From Nitrospinaceae bacterium (GTDB lineage: Bacteria; Nitrospinota; Nitrospinia; Nitrospinales; VA-1), in contig JAJDBI010000300.1 of NCBI GenBank assembly GCA_029261435.1, positions 1-5,729 on the forward strand: 5,729 nucleotides of DNA, written 5' to 3'. The number at the start of each line of letters is the position of its first letter. Positions within the stretch are counted from its first letter, which is position 1. The translations under genes and the position numbers were made by a program. Shown piece by piece: positions 5,517-5,729 of the stretch. The notes under the pieces are model-generated. The model saw nothing but the letters and a program-made list of their open reading frames with translations, was not told where the DNA came from and made no database searches.

Positions 5517-5729
5517 TTAGTCGAAAATGTCGATAAACACATCAAGAATGGAATCGTGCCATTCACCGGAAAAATAAAACGCCCGCCTCGTTGGTGTCGC
5601 GTGCTGTCACTTCGAACGGACTTTCGCCGTCAGGCAAAAGGCCAGGTAGATGTGACATAGGTCCAAAAAAGGACTTCAAGCAGAAAACCGAACCATCGAA
5701 AACTATTGGACCAGGCCGCAAACCATGCC
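5517..5729 (-). other. region without an intact gene; possible frameshifted 3' end of an upstream gene
   Basis: No complete gene is seen to the right of the fliD-like start. On the - strand one frame is open from the edge to TGA 5565-5563 (54 codons, ending PFEVTARDTNEAGVLFFR), and another is open from 5606 to TAA 5519-5517 (ending FSGEWHDSILDVFIDIFD). The two overlap, and loss of one base in the five-base A/T run at 5570-5574 would join them into a single tail ending GVLFSGEWHDSILDVFIDIFD about 50 bases before fliD. A + strand frame antisense to the fliD 5' end is also open here but has no good start. The joined reading is speculative; no family was recognised. Confidence 0.22.

Noticed and set aside
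1..5729. CRISPR arrays, insertion sequences, tRNA or rRNA genes, defence systems
   Set aside because: No regularly spaced repeats, transposase motifs, RNA gene patterns or defence-protein motifs are seen. The content is metabolic, transport and flagellar genes.

Overview
The window reads as chromosomal DNA from a flagellated Gram-negative-type bacterium with roughly mid-40s percent G+C by eye. No phage, insertion sequence, CRISPR array, rRNA or tRNA is visible. The fused aroD-aroE gene and the divergent flagellar proteins would suit lineages such as Nitrospinota, Nitrospirota, Desulfobacterota or Planctomycetes. That placement is inference with low confidence; the sequence does not name the organism.

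Layout. On the + strand, bases 1-724 hold the C-terminal half of a DASS/SLC13-type sodium:anion symporter that is cut by the window edge. Two bases after its stop, a 114-residue single-domain rhodanese (727-1071) begins, so the two look like one transcription unit. Everything after that is on the - strand. In the direction of transcription (right to left) the order is: a 655-residue FliD-like flagellar cap protein (5468-3501), a FlgN/FliT-type export chaperone (3491-3057), a 95-residue unassigned protein with a FlgM-like N-terminal half (3038-2751), a 204-base intergenic stretch with a 14-base perfect palindrome, and a bifunctional 3-dehydroquinate dehydratase / shikimate dehydrogenase (2546-1068). 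The rhodanese and aroDE genes converge, and their stop codons overlap within four bases (CTAA).

How the genes work together. The three flagellar genes are tightly packed (gaps of 9 and 18 bases) and form a late-assembly module: filament cap, its likely chaperone, and a small companion protein. AroDE catalyses the third and fourth steps of chorismate synthesis and is probably only a downstream neighbour. The transporter-rhodanese pair may handle a sulfur or carboxylate anion, but the substrate cannot be read from the sequence.

The most unusual object is the FliD-like protein. Its Hook_IN region is split by about 100 residues carrying six Asp/Asn-rich calcium-loop motifs arranged as three double loops, and it lacks the usual FliD N-terminal signature. 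The right-hand 210 bases contain no intact gene, but may hold the frameshifted tail of another - strand gene.
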